A stretch of 64,000 nucleotides of DNA from Neodidymelliopsis sp. IMI 364377. Taxonomy: Eukaryota; Ascomycota; Dothideomycetes; Pleosporales; Didymellaceae. The position numbers and the translations under genes were made by a program. Numbering within the stretch: position 1 is the first letter of the stretch; the number at the start of each line of letters is the position of its first letter. The stretch covers positions 62,001-126,000 of the forward strand of contig JAPEUT010000027.1 in NCBI GenBank assembly GCA_027946375.1. The letters are read 5' to 3'. Of this stretch, positions 11,889-23,620 are shown in pieces. The notes beneath the pieces were generated by a model, which saw only the letters and a program-made list of their open reading frames with translations, had not been told where the DNA came from and ran no database searches.

Positions 11889-14800
11889 ATGACGAGCTCT
11901 TCGTCCGCCCATGACTGCCCATGTGTGAGTGTGCCTTTCTGCTACCGGGCTGACGCCGCCGTAACGAGCGTGGGGACGATGCAGGCCCTCCGGCGGACGC
12001 TGGCTCTGGATAGGGCGGTGTTTGAAACTACCAGCCGCTGTGGTGTCATGGCCGAGCTTATTCGGACGTCCAATAATGCGGCGTGCACTGCACAGGAGCT
12101 CTGCTGACATTTGTGCCGGATACAGCTGCTTCGCTCTCGCATGCGCAAGCTCGACAGGCTCCTTCACGAGAGCCGAGTGTGACGCGCGGTCGCATTTCCT
12201 CACGCAACAGGGCGCCTGGCATCGCCCTCGCTAGCAACAGCAGCAACTCGAGCCCAGACGGGGCCCTCGAGCGCAAGCCCTCGCACTCGTATGCCCACAA
12301 CCGCAACACCTCGATTGTGCATGGCGTCCAGCACTCGCGCAACACGAGCTTCGTGAACTCGCCCGCCACCAGCCCCCTCAGCCCCCAGGCCCAGCACATT
12401 GCCGGCCTCGATGGAGCCGTCATGTCGCAGGACACCATAACGGCGGCCTTTTCGGCGCACGGCGTGACAGCCGCCGCCAGTGCTGCAAATGGCTTTGCGG
12501 CCGCTGGCATCCCCCCATCCCTCGTCGAGGCCAGCAGTGCACAGCGCAAGCCCGAGCGAGCGCCCAGCGGCAGGTCCTCTCGCAAGGGCCACGTCCACCA
12601 TCGCTCGCAATCGCGCCACCACCAGCACGCCCACGAGCTCAAGACGGTGGGCGAGTATGCCTTGCACCACCTCTTCAACTCGTTCATCAGCCAGGCGGAC
12701 CAGAAGATCATACAATGCATGACAGACCGCACCGAGCCTGAGGCCGAGGTGGAGCAAATCTGCGGTCCTGGCGTCGACCCCAACTTTGACCAGCTTATAG
12801 CAGCTCTGGGACACATTGCGCGGCACAAGCCAAAGCCCCTGATAGACACAATCATGCTCTGGCGCAAGGCGAAGAGCGAAGAGGCTGGCAAACTGCGCAC
12901 ACAGTTGCAGAGTGTAGGTCATCCAAGCTGTCTTCCATGAGTGCTCTCTGCTGATGTACCAAGGCTCGGCAAGCAAGTGCACCACCCCATCCCCATCTGC
13001 CTCGTCGAAATACAGAATCGAGCCAGCATTTGCCTGACAACCTGTCTACAACCTCCATAGCAGCAGGCGCCGAGCAATTGCTCGCTCTGCAAGATACTGT
13101 GACCCTCGCTGAGCAGCGCTCGACAGTGTCGACCTACATCCTTTGCCGGGTGCTCATTGAGATCATGACACAGACTGACATCCAGAATCTCACCTTTGAC
13201 ATGGCCGATCGCCTGCTCGGCCTCTTTTACGGACAACTCAACACTGTGGATCCAGACTTGGTCGAAATCTCAAACTTGAGCAAGGCAAACTATGCTATAT
13301 TCAGCCAATTACTTGGTGTTCTCAGCGGGCTTATCTTCGATCCAGTGCAAGACAAGTTCATCGTGGACCTCAAGAGCATCGACGTCCAGTTGTCGGTCAA
13401 AGGCCAGTACACTCGCGATATCGAAAACAAAGGCGCTCAGCTCATACGTGCTCTACGATACCTAAAAGTGAAGACCTATCCAGAAGAAGCCTGGGACCGT
13501 ACGTGCAGTTTCATGCTATCGCTCGCAAAGTTGTTCGTCAGCGCACATGGACACCCGATGAAATACGCCTTTTGCCAAGTCTTGAGGGAGTTATTGCTAC
13601 GCATTGCATCGAAAGCCACCACTGAGATCAGCTCGCCGAAATGGAAGCCAGTGGTTGACATGATGAGGCAGAGAGCTGCCGTGTTGCTGGGCAAACCTAA
13701 ACATTGGCATGAAGCTTTTCCCCTGATGACTGCACTCCTGTGCGTATCCCCTAGCGAGACGTTCACAGCGCAATGGTCTGCTCTTGCCTTGTCCACACAA
13801 CCACGACTCAAAGAACGCGTCACTCGGCCCATTGCTCTCAGAGGTATATGCCAGCTTGTGTGGACATACCTGTACAGAAAAGGGCCTGACCCTCCCGCTA
13901 CTGCTGTGCGCAAGCTTGAGGATATCATCCGGATGATTTTCCAGCCTGGAAGACGGTCTTATCTCTCCACCGAACCTGCGATTGCCGAACCCCTCATTCA
14001 GTTGACCAGAATCATCGGGTACAAGTACCAGGATCTTTGTTTCAAGACCATCATCTTCCCCTTGCTTAATGCTGAATTGTTTGCCTCAAACAGAGAACTC
14101 CGAGTCGAGAACCTGGAACCTGATCGGATGGTACTAGGCATCCGCTCTTTTCTCGCAATTATGGCAGACCTGGAAAATTCAGACCAGCCGCCTTTTCCAA
14201 TCTCGTTCGACTATGACCCAAACGCAATTCTCCCAGAGTTACCGGCTCTTCCAGCCAGTCCGCGACCTCTGCAACATCTTCCTATAAAGTCATCTCTTCT
14301 AAAAGAAGAAAGGCTGTCACGACCTGTAAATTTTAGTGGCTTCGCTGAAGTGGCCAAAGATTCATATGTACGCTTTTGCAAAATTCTAGGAGAGATCACA
14401 ATCATCTGCGACAACACTTTTGGTGGGCAGGCAGTTCTTGATGAGAAGTTTTCGCTTCAGACACCAAAAACACCCATGGCCGAAGCCTTCAGCTTTGGTC
14501 GACGTGAAGATCATCAAGGCTCAGGAGACCCAAGACAAGGGTTCTACGACCTACTGCATGTTGCAGTACAAGCTCTACCGCGCTGCCTATCACCTCACAT
14601 TCCCTTCAATTCGCTTGTCAATCTACTATGTACTGGTACAGCCCACGTACACGGTAACATCGCTGTGTCTTCGGCACAGTCTTTGAAGTCAATCGCGAGA
14701 CAGTCACACGCTCAACAGGTTACAATCGGATTCGCACGCTTCATATTCAACTTCGACGACCGCTATGCTACCATGTCTGACGGCGGTATGCTTGGTGCTG

Positions 14801-17800
14801 GACACATTGAGAGCACGCTGAGACTCTACGTGGAGCTGCTCCAGATCTGGATCGAGGAGATAAAACAGAAAGTTCGCAAGACCGCTCTGGACACACCTGA
14901 AGAGGGCACAGGTAGCCGAGCTGCGCATCTCGACCTTTCCTCAGTTTGGACTCAAGTTGAAGAGGTCGAATCTCATGGTCTCTTCTTCCTGTGCTCCCCC
15001 TCGCGCCGTGTACGATCTTACGCAGTCACTGTCCTCCGCCTTATCACCGAGTTTGATACAGCTCTTGGCGCCACCAATACTCGCATCATCCGTGTCATGG
15101 AAGGCAGTCCACAAAAGGTCATGGATATCAGTGACGAAAAACTCTCGCTAGCCGAGCGGAGTCGCCTGCAGCGGGGCATGCGCAAGAGCAATGTTCAAAG
15201 CACTTTGGTGGAGTTGTGCAGCAGTGACGTTCCTTACGATTCCACGCTCTGGTTCAAGATCTTTCCGAACCTGGTACGCATCAGCTTCGAAGTTTGTCCC
15301 TTCGCCGTCACTCTCACTCGCGACATTGTCTGTGCCAGACTTACGCAGATGCATCGAACCCTCCTTACGCTTGGTGATGGGCCTCGAACCACTCCATACT
15401 CACCCTTTGAGCCGGGGAGCATCAGCAGGATTACCAACCGCCTAGCATCGACTTCACCGGAAATCGTTATCGAACAGTGGAAGCTATATCTAATCTTCGC
15501 CTTCACTACATTGACAAATCCAGGGCAAGGTACCTTAGTGGCACCCTCCCAATTATCACAGCACTCCCGGAAGAGTTCCAAGTCTTCGCAAAAGAGCACG
15601 AACAAACTATACACCGCTAGCGAACTCTTTGCAAAAGTCCTTCCAGCTCTGTCTGTAGACAACAGTGCGGTGCGAGATGCGGCTGTCATCGGTCTCGGCT
15701 CCATCAACATTAATCTCTATCGGACTCTATTGGAGTCCCTCCAAGGCATTGTTGCCGCATGTGCGGAAGAGGCCAAGACCAGGCTAGGTGCTCATACCAG
15801 AACATTGAGCAGCCCACGAAGAAATCAGCGTACCGATCATCTTCGCACTGAAATTACACACGTCTACAAACTTACTTCCCAGTTTCTGCGGCTGCCCGAA
15901 GCCTACAATGACGAGTGGATTGTTAACAACCTCGTTAACTATACTAAGGATTTACGTATCTTTCTCAGTGACGCCGAAGTACAAAATGAATGGGGGTTTC
16001 AGAAACTGCGTACGCATTATTGTGGACTTGTTGAAGTTCTTTTTGAAGGCATCAACCGGACAAACGATCCTCTCCAGTGGATGCCGTTCCAGGCTCGTAA
16101 GGCAGCATTCACGCTGATGGAAGATTGGTGCGGCTACTCAGCCAATCAACCGCAGATTCGCCAGCGGGAAGAGAACATGCGGCGATCCATGCTGGACCGA
16201 GAGGCTGACATGGGCAACAAGGGTACTGCAACAGCCGCTATGGAGATTGAGAAGCGTGATCTTCGAACAGCAGCACTCAGTGCCATGGCTGCACTCTGTG
16301 GTGGACCCGTCAGCATCACAACTGACAGCAAAGTCTTGCTCCAATTCGATGTTCGACGGATGCTCTCTTGGATCGACAGCATCTTCGAGACGCCTAGCGA
16401 CCGTACTCACGCAATTGGACGCCGGGCGTTGACAAATCTGATCATCCATAACCGTGAACACCCGTACCTTTTGGATCGCGCCATCGAGATGTGCTATCTC
16501 TCCAAATCTTCCAAGGCTCTAGACAGTTATTTCGAAGTCGTTACGCAAGTGCTCACTCAGCGTGAAGACTATACGCTGCCCTTTTGGAAGGTGCTCAGCG
16601 CAGGTCTGTATACGCTAGGACACGAAAACAGTGAGCTACGCATGAAATCATCCCGCCTGCTCAGGACTCTGGAAGCTCGAGAGCAGAAAAATTCGAAACT
16701 GCAGGATCTTGACATCAGTATATCTGACAAGACGATCGCCGTATACAAGCTTGCTCAATTCGAGACGTCGCGCAGGCTTGCAAAACAACACGCTGAACTT
16801 GCCTACCTGGTATTCTCACAATTTTCGTATTACTTCAAGGAGCTTCAACCTGACCATCAACGTAATATGGTCGCCGCGATGCTGCCTTGGGTCCAGACCA
16901 TCGAGCTCCAGGTGCAGCCTGGTGGTGGGCCAACAGCTAACTCTTACATGCTTCTTGTCAATCTATTTGAGATCACGGTTCGATCGGGAAACGCGCTTCA
17001 TAATGAAATCCAAGCCCTCTGGCAAGCCTTGGCAACGGGACCCTATGCAGGCAACGTCCAACTAATCCTCGACTTTATCATCAATCTTTGTTTGGACAAG
17101 CGAGAACAAAACTATGTCGATTTCTCGAAACAAATTGTGGTTCACCTTTCTAGCACTCCAGCCGGACAGAAAGTGGTGGAATTTTTGCTCTTGCAGATCA
17201 ATCCACGCTCTTTAGTGAGCGAAAAGCGTGAACCAATACCACCACCTGCAGATGCTGTCAACCTGCCATATCTTGCAGATCTCAGCGCTCTACTGCCAAG
17301 TAGCAACAAACAAGTGAGTACATGTGTACCATCCCTGATCATCTGAACTGACGGTTCTAGTCTGGCTTTGCCTTGGGTCAAGTCTGTCTCATCTTGCTCG
17401 TCGACCTGATGGTTTCACCGATCGAGCTGGCAAGTGAACATGTACCTCTCCTCCTGCAAGTCGTCCTTGTGCTGTGGGACCACTATACGCCTGTCGTTCA
17501 AGATCAAGCACGGGAGATGCTCGTGCATCTCATTCATGAACTGGTTATCTCCAGAATCGAAGACGACACGCTGGGCATTGATAAGCGGGCTATCGAAGAT
17601 TTTATTGAGAGCATCCGCCAACACGACGCGAAGGTTGTTTGGAACTATGACGACAAGAGCAGTAAGGAGGCAGAAGACTCCAGCTCCAAGGTCCCAGACT
17701 CTATGGAGTATGTCTCCAACGAGGTTCTGAAGTTTTTCTCCCTTGCCTACCCTGGACTTAGGGAGGCGTGGGGGCGAGTCGCTCTGAACTGGGCCACATC

Positions 17801-19817
17801 GTGTCCGGTCCGGCACCTCGCATGTCGATCGTTCCAGCTCTTCAGGTGCATCCTGAGTTCTCTTGATCAACAGATGCTCTCAGACATGCTTGCCAGGCTC
17901 TCCAACACTATCTCGGACGAAGAGAGCGACATCCAAACCTTCTCCATGGAAATACTCACGACGTTACGAACTATCATCGAAGCTCTGGCCCCTGAAGATC
18001 TCATTCAGTACCCTCAACTATTCTGGACAACGTGTGCTTGTCTAGACACGATACATGAAGGCGAATTCATGGAAAGTCTGCTGATGCTCAACAAGTTCCT
18101 TGACAAGCTTGATCTTGGTGACCCCACAGTCCTGCAGACGCTTGAGGATAGCTGTCCCGAAAAATGGGAAGGAAACTTCGAAGGTCTTGCGCAACTCACC
18201 CTCAAGGGCATCCGATCAAGCACTTGTCTGGATCGGTCGTTACGAACCCTCGACAGACTAGTCGTGCTACCTTCGAGCCGGATTGTTGGCGACGACACTC
18301 GACTTGTGTACACTGTACTCGCTAATTTGCCTCGCTTCATACGATCTTTTGAGACAATCAAGAGGGATCCGGGCGTCAAAGCTAGCGCTGAGATTCTCTC
18401 GCAGGTGGCCGAAGAGCACTACCAGTGCACTCCTCTTGCTGACGCTCTCACTTCTTTTGCATTGAAACGCTTTCGCCAAGAGACGGACTTCCTGACTCAG
18501 ACGTTATCAGCGCTTCGATCGGCCTATTTTCCGGACCTCGAATTAGGTAGTTTGATCTTCTTGCTCAGTCTCCTCACAAACAAGATTGACTGGATGAAGA
18601 TCAACACCATGGAAGTGCTGTGTATCTTGATACCTGAGATTGAGATGCGCAAGCCAGAGATAGCATCTAAAGGACCTGACCTCATCTCACCGTTGCTGCG
18701 GTTGCTACAGACCGAATTCTGTCCACAAGCCTTGCGTGTGTTGGACTTTGTAATCAACCTCAACATGACCAATGCTCCTACACCATTTGAGAAGCAACAC
18801 ATCCGCATGAGCATGGCGGGATCACATTCAACCAGGGGCTACAAAAAGCAGTTTGAGAAGACCCAATCCTTATACGGCATTCCAGAGGACAGCGGGTGGT
18901 CGATACCGATGCCTGCCCATCATTCGCATCTAACAAGGGCTAACGTACACGCTGTCTTCTATACTTGCGGCAATCTAGAGGGCGCTGATGCACCCGAAAC
19001 GGCTACGCCGAAGATCGAGTTCCGTGCAGACGAGTTCCCCTTCAGCCCGTTGTCGGACTACCGTACAGCGACCATGACATCCGAAGACACACGCGGCGAG
19101 GGTCATATCGGTGACTTGGTCATGAAACTGGACAGCCTAGATGACTTCTTCGACGATGACGACGACGACGACGATAATGAAACACTCACCGACTTGCCCA
19201 ATTTCACCTCCAGTCACTACCACCCAAACGGATCTTATCCAAACCCAACTCTTAACACTAGGGAAAATCTCTACGATCAGCAAACCGCACCGATTTTGCT
19301 GAAATCATTGACACGCAATGCAAGCGTAACGTCCTTCCAGTCTGGTTTCAGCTCCGATCACGTAAAGCTATCACCAGCACGAGACCCCGGCGTGATGACA
19401 CCCGGTGCCTTCAGCTCATTCACAACCACCCCCACTGCCCCGGGACCAACCAGCGCCCCTCGGCCAGGCTTACACGCGCGATCCGTCACCTCGCCTTCAG
19501 CCCCCAACCAAACCCAGCGCGTATCCCCCTCACTATCCACCACCGCCCTTGACGAAATCGGCGAGTCCTTCTCCGACGACGATATCCGCCTAACACACAC
19601 AGACCGCACCTTCAGTCTCGAAAACATGATCAAGCCCGTTGCGCAAGACACACGAAGCAGAATCCGCAGCGGCATGAGGCGGCTCACGGGTGGAGGCGGC
19701 GACGGGAAAGAAGGCACAAAAACAAGAGAGGCGATCAAGCAGGCGCTACAGAAAAGTCCGCAGGTGCCGAAGGTACCGGATATTTACCTTGTCAACCCAA
19801 AGAGTTCGGACTTATAG
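11889..19817 (+). CDS. PAG1/Tao3/Mor2 (furry-family) cell morphogenesis scaffold
   Basis: Giant HEAT/ARM-like furry-family proteins act with NDR kinases (Cbk1/Orb6 pathway) in polarised growth (family knowledge). Secure exons are 12158-12913, 12964-17313 and 17361-19817. Introns are 12914-12963 (50 nt, CTGAT branch, AAG end) and 17314-17360 (47 nt, GTGAGT...TAG), and phases agree. The protein is about 2,530 residues. The N-terminus is low-complexity (Ser, Arg, His). Conserved morphogenesis-protein blocks begin at GEYALHHLFNSFISQADQKI and continue through STVSTYILCRVLIEIM and GNIAVSSAQSLKSIARQSH. The C-terminal tail has an acidic run (19152-19175) and Ser/Thr/Pro-rich sequence ending VPDIYLVNPKSSDL. 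The start is unresolved. ATG 11889 (MTSSSSAHDCPC, then GTGAGT donor) can join 12158 in phase, ATG 11813 (MRFHRRPNSRRRS) is an alternative, and ATG 12423 is a fallback. Confidence 0.85.
19152..19175 (+). repeat. GAC/GAT trinucleotide run coding poly-Asp
   Basis: A run of GAC/GAT codons encodes eight Asp residues after DSLDDFF in the PAG1 tail. Such in-frame trinucleotide runs are prone to length change; only the run itself is observed. Confidence 0.85.
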
Positions 19818-20091
19818 CAACGACTGAGCTTCCTTGGGTTGAACTGATTTCGTTCGACCGGGGAAGCATGGGGGGTGAGGAGAGGAGGATGATGTAGAGG
19901 TTTCAAATTTTCAGTGAGATGTCGGGATGAATGGATATGGGAAGTGTTACTTTGAGTTTAGTAAAGATACCAGATTGCTTTAGAGGAGTATGGCAGTGCC
20001 AAATGTACTTTTTGAAATCGGCAAACTTTTGCGTCATCATGTCTATCTATCGGATCGTTCGCTATGTGTCTGACCTCGAAAGAAGATCACA

Positions 20092-21721
20092 CTACACGAT
20101 ACTGTCTCCCATCCCAGCAAGCACACCCGCTCCAATCACCCCACCCTCCTGCGCCTCTCTCAGCACCACTGCTTTCCCCACATTCACCCCCAAAGCACCC
20201 ACAAGCTGGTTGATCCACTTCTGACAGTCGTCTAACCAGTGTGGGTACTGCGATATAGTGCTTCCCGTATACGCAATGACCAGCTCCTCGATGTCTGGTT
20301 GTTCACGACTTGCAGCACCATCACGGTCTTTTTTGTGCGCTATTGCATCGCCATCCAATCTAACTTCGCCCACGCAATCAAGAAGACCAATACACGCAGC
20401 TGCGATCAACGCTGATGAGCGCCGCTGCACTGCTTGCGCAATAGCGCGGAGCAGTTGTGCACGCTGTGGTGTCCAGAATCCGCTGGTGCTGGGATACGTC
20501 GTCTGTAGTTGATGTAGTAGTGTGGGTTCGTCTGAGCGCGCGACTACCTCGGAGAGAAACTGTGTGGGTAGCGAGTTTCTGCAGTGCAGCGATGGAGGAG
20601 TGTTATCCGTGCCGGCGATGTCAGTAAACGCCAGTCTCACTATCTCGCCCAGATACCGTCCGGAAGTCATGTATTCGAAGGGTTGGAAGCCGGGTGCCTC
20701 GCTCTGCTCGTCGAGAATGCGGTCCCACTTTGTTTTGAGCCCCAGTGCATCGAGTGGTTTGTCGGTGCCACGGATCGTCCATTCTGTGTTGATGACGACT
20801 GTGTCAGTGTCGCCGAGGCTGGAGAGGTGGTTGCGTTTTGCGGAGTGCAGAGCAGTTGGGGTCATGGGTACAGTAGCGTTGGTGCCGGTTCCGACTATGA
20901 GACCCATGACGACGCGGCTGTTAGGGGTGGCTTTTACGGTGTAGGCGAGAGAGACGAAGGTGGCTACTGTGTCGTTGGTTATGGCTGCGACTCGGAGTTT
21001 TGGCAGTTGAGTATGAGATTGCGGCTTTGAGGAATGATTGGTAGAGGTGTTCTTCGTTTTGAAGGGCAAACGATGGCGTGAGTACCCAGTGAGCAGCATC
21101 TCACCTAGATTCAGATTTGTGGTGATTGCGAAGCCCTTTCCCATGTGTAGTAATGTAGCTTCTGAGAGCGTCGTCTGCCTAGAAAATATGTCAGTACAGT
21201 GGATTACCGAGCTTTTGATAACAAACATACGCCATAGGGAAGCTGAATGTGACACCCAGCAGTATCTCTTGATCCTTCGAGACAAAAGAGTCGCTGACGG
21301 CTTCTTGAACCACCTCTGCCATACAGTGACCAATCCATCGGAATAGATCCTCTGGCTTATCCATTTTGAGATGATCCCCAATGGGCCAGCTCTTCTCATG
21401 ACTTCTCTTGACCTTCGCAGCGACGTCATCTCGAATATCAAGTTCACGGTCTTCAGCCTCACCCAAGTCCCCTAACAACTCAACGAACCCAACTCTCAGG
21501 TTCGACCCACCAACGTCAATGGCAAGGAACTTTCCCTTCTCTTTCCCAGTCGGAAGAGCAGTCACAGGAGTGACGAGGAAGTGCTCAACTGAAGTAATCG
21601 CAAGGTGTTTGTATGTCTCCGAAAACCGGCGTGCGAGATCGAGCAGCGTCTGGGGATTGAGACAGCATGTCAGTTCACTGAGGGCGTCCTGGCTATCTTG
21701 CAATTCGACGGGGGTCACCAT
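20092..21721 (-). CDS. atypical hexokinase family protein (HxkC/XprF-like)
   Basis: Two exons (21721-21231 and 21178-20092; 52-nt intron GTATGT...TAG) give 525 residues. The hexokinase fold is clear: LAIDVGGSNLRVGFVEL (67-83, phosphate-1 loop), TFSFPMAQTTLSEATLLHMG (sugar-loop region), AITNDTVATF (catalytic Asp retained), MGLIVGTGTNAT, VINTEWTI and EYMTSGRYLGEIV. Several positions differ from classical glucokinases: GGSN for GGTN, HMGKGF for WTKGF, and INTEWTI for NTEWGAF. There is a Ser/Lys/His-rich insertion before the catalytic Asp. In aspergilli such divergent hexokinases (HxkC, XprF) lack normal sugar kinase activity and act in regulation of extracellular proteases. That role here is inference. 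ATG 21721 is used; an in-frame GTG lies at 21742. The gene is convergent with PAG1. Confidence 0.88.
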
Positions 21722-22362
21722 CACGATCTCGTATAGGATCACGAACGGGAGCGGGAGCTAACGTTGTAAGGACTTGATGGCACTAAGGCTGCTATGAAGA
21801 AGGCTCAAGCCGAGGCGCCACTTGTCCGGTCAGTGCGGTGAAGATGACATGCGATGTGGACATGACATGGCGAGTAGTGCGACAGACATTGACCTTATAG
21901 AGAACTGTTCAGAATTCAGAATCAAGAGCATCACCACGTGAAATTCAATCTCGAACAAGGTGAAGGTCGTTGTGAAGTCTTGAAGCTGTCCGTCATCGGC
22001 GCTGTGGTGCAGCTACCGCTTCTACGAAGCTTTGACCAAGCAGTTTCCCTGGCTCCACTTCGAACAGCAACCATTCGCGCATCAATCGCGACGGCGGGGG
22101 GCGGATCAGCGAATAATGCAGGCATCTTGCGCAATCCAACCTCCTTCTTCTAGTACTACTGACATCAACTCTGCTTACTCTTCACCCTTGACCAGCGTGT
22201 ATGTGCTGACCACGTGTCTGACGCGCTATCTGTGACTTATCAACGCCTCAACCGAATCTGGCACCCCAATCCCACTCAGCCCTTCGTATCGTCCCGTCCT
22301 TTCCACTAAGCAGCCCTGAAAAGCCCCGGAGCTATTGCCGCTGCAGAGCGACGCGATAAGTC
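21722..22362. promoter_or_regulatory. divergent promoter region hexokinase-like/GILT-like
   Basis: These 641 bp separate two divergent start codons. There is no coding signal. The part near 22240-22340 on the + strand is C-rich, as expected for a fungal leader. No specific site is claimed. Confidence 0.45.
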
Positions 22363-23265
22363 ATGCAGTCCTCAACAGCTGAAAAGGCTGCCATGGAGTC
22401 AAAGACGCCCTTACTTCCTCAGGCGCAAGAGAGTGCGCCCACGCACGACGCGACCATGCTCCGTCCTCAGTCGAAGCGCAAGGTGCACGCTGTGATCTTG
22501 TCTGTGCTGTTTGCCTTGTTCTGGCTGGCGAGGACGTGGAGCTGCGAGCATGAGCACTCGGATGTCAGGGCCAAGGTGCCGCTGGATGTACACATCATGT
22601 GAGTGTCGTGTGTAGTACAACAGAGAACAATATGATGCTGATACCTGACCCCAGGTCCAAATGTCCAGACGCACGCGCCTGCATCCAAAAACTCGTCGTC
22701 CCAACAATGGCAAACGTGTCTGAGAAAGTCGATTTCAGACTATCGTTCATCGGACAGTACGTACATTCTCTTGCTCACACCACCTCAACCACCCAATCCT
22801 AACCCACCAACCTACAGGCTCACCAACGAAGACGACGGCGTCCAATGCAAACACGGCCAAACCGAATGTCTCGGCAACATCGTCCTCCTCTGCGCCGCCG
22901 CCTCGTACCCAGACCCCAAACTCTCCCTTGGATTCACAAACTGCCTGGTAAACGACTACCCCGAGATCCCCAAGAAGGAGCTCATCGAGGACTGTGCGCT
23001 CGAACACGGTCTCGATTTCGGTGTACTGAACGACTGCATGAGCAAAGACACGGGCGCGTATGGTATGGGGCTGCTAAGGGATAGTGTAAAGCATAGCCAG
23101 GATGTGGGCGTCGGGATTAGCTGTACGATTAGGTTGGATGATAAGGTGAGGTGTGTGTATGATGGGGGGGAGTGGAAGGACTGTGACGATGGGAGTAGGC
23201 CGGAAGATTTGGTTGGGGATATTGAGAAATTGTACGATGAGGCACAGGGGTGGACGTTTAGTTGA
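22363..23265 (+). CDS. GILT-like thiol reductase family membrane protein
   Basis: Three exons (22363-22598, 22655-22756, 22818-23265) join in phase to 261 residues. A short cytosolic N-terminus is followed by one membrane segment, VHAVILSVLFALFWLA (about residues 44-59), so it is probably a type II membrane protein of the secretory or vacuolar system. The lumenal domain starts KVPLDVHIMSKCPDARACIQ, followed by KLVVPTM, VDFRLSFIGQ, CKHGQTECLGNIVLLCA, and later paired cysteines. The VHIMSKCPDA...CLGNIV order is that of fungal gamma-interferon-inducible lysosomal thiol reductase homologues. The expected active-site CxxC appears here as Cys-Pro-Asp-Ala-Arg-Ala-Cys (CX5C), so reductase activity is uncertain. 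The last two-thirds is acidic and ends YDEAQGWTFS. Confidence 0.85.
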
Positions 23266-23620
23266 GGGGATATAGGATTGGGATGGAGTTTTTTGATACC
23301 CAGAATTCAAGATAATTCATGAAGCAAGGACGTATCGCAGGAGGCAAAGACGGACGTCGAGGGAGTCGTGATCTAAGGAATTCCGACGCACGATGTAACG
23401 TTGAATTGAAGTGTCACAACTCCTGCTTCACATACACAACTCCATACATCCGTATCAAAACACTTCCAAACAACATCACGCGATGGAATTGAACGATAAG
23501 GGCTCTTGGTTGGTAGTGTCTGATTAAATATGCAAATGGTATAATGCCTGGATCCCGAATGCTACAACTCCTGCAATGACGAAAAACAAGACCGTGCTAG
23601 ACCTTCGCTATGCTTCCTTA
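23266..23620. other. intergenic, convergent 3' ends
   Basis: 355 bp between the stop codons of the GILT-like gene and the Rho-GEF gene. It is somewhat AT-rich and no gene was seen. Confidence 0.5.
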
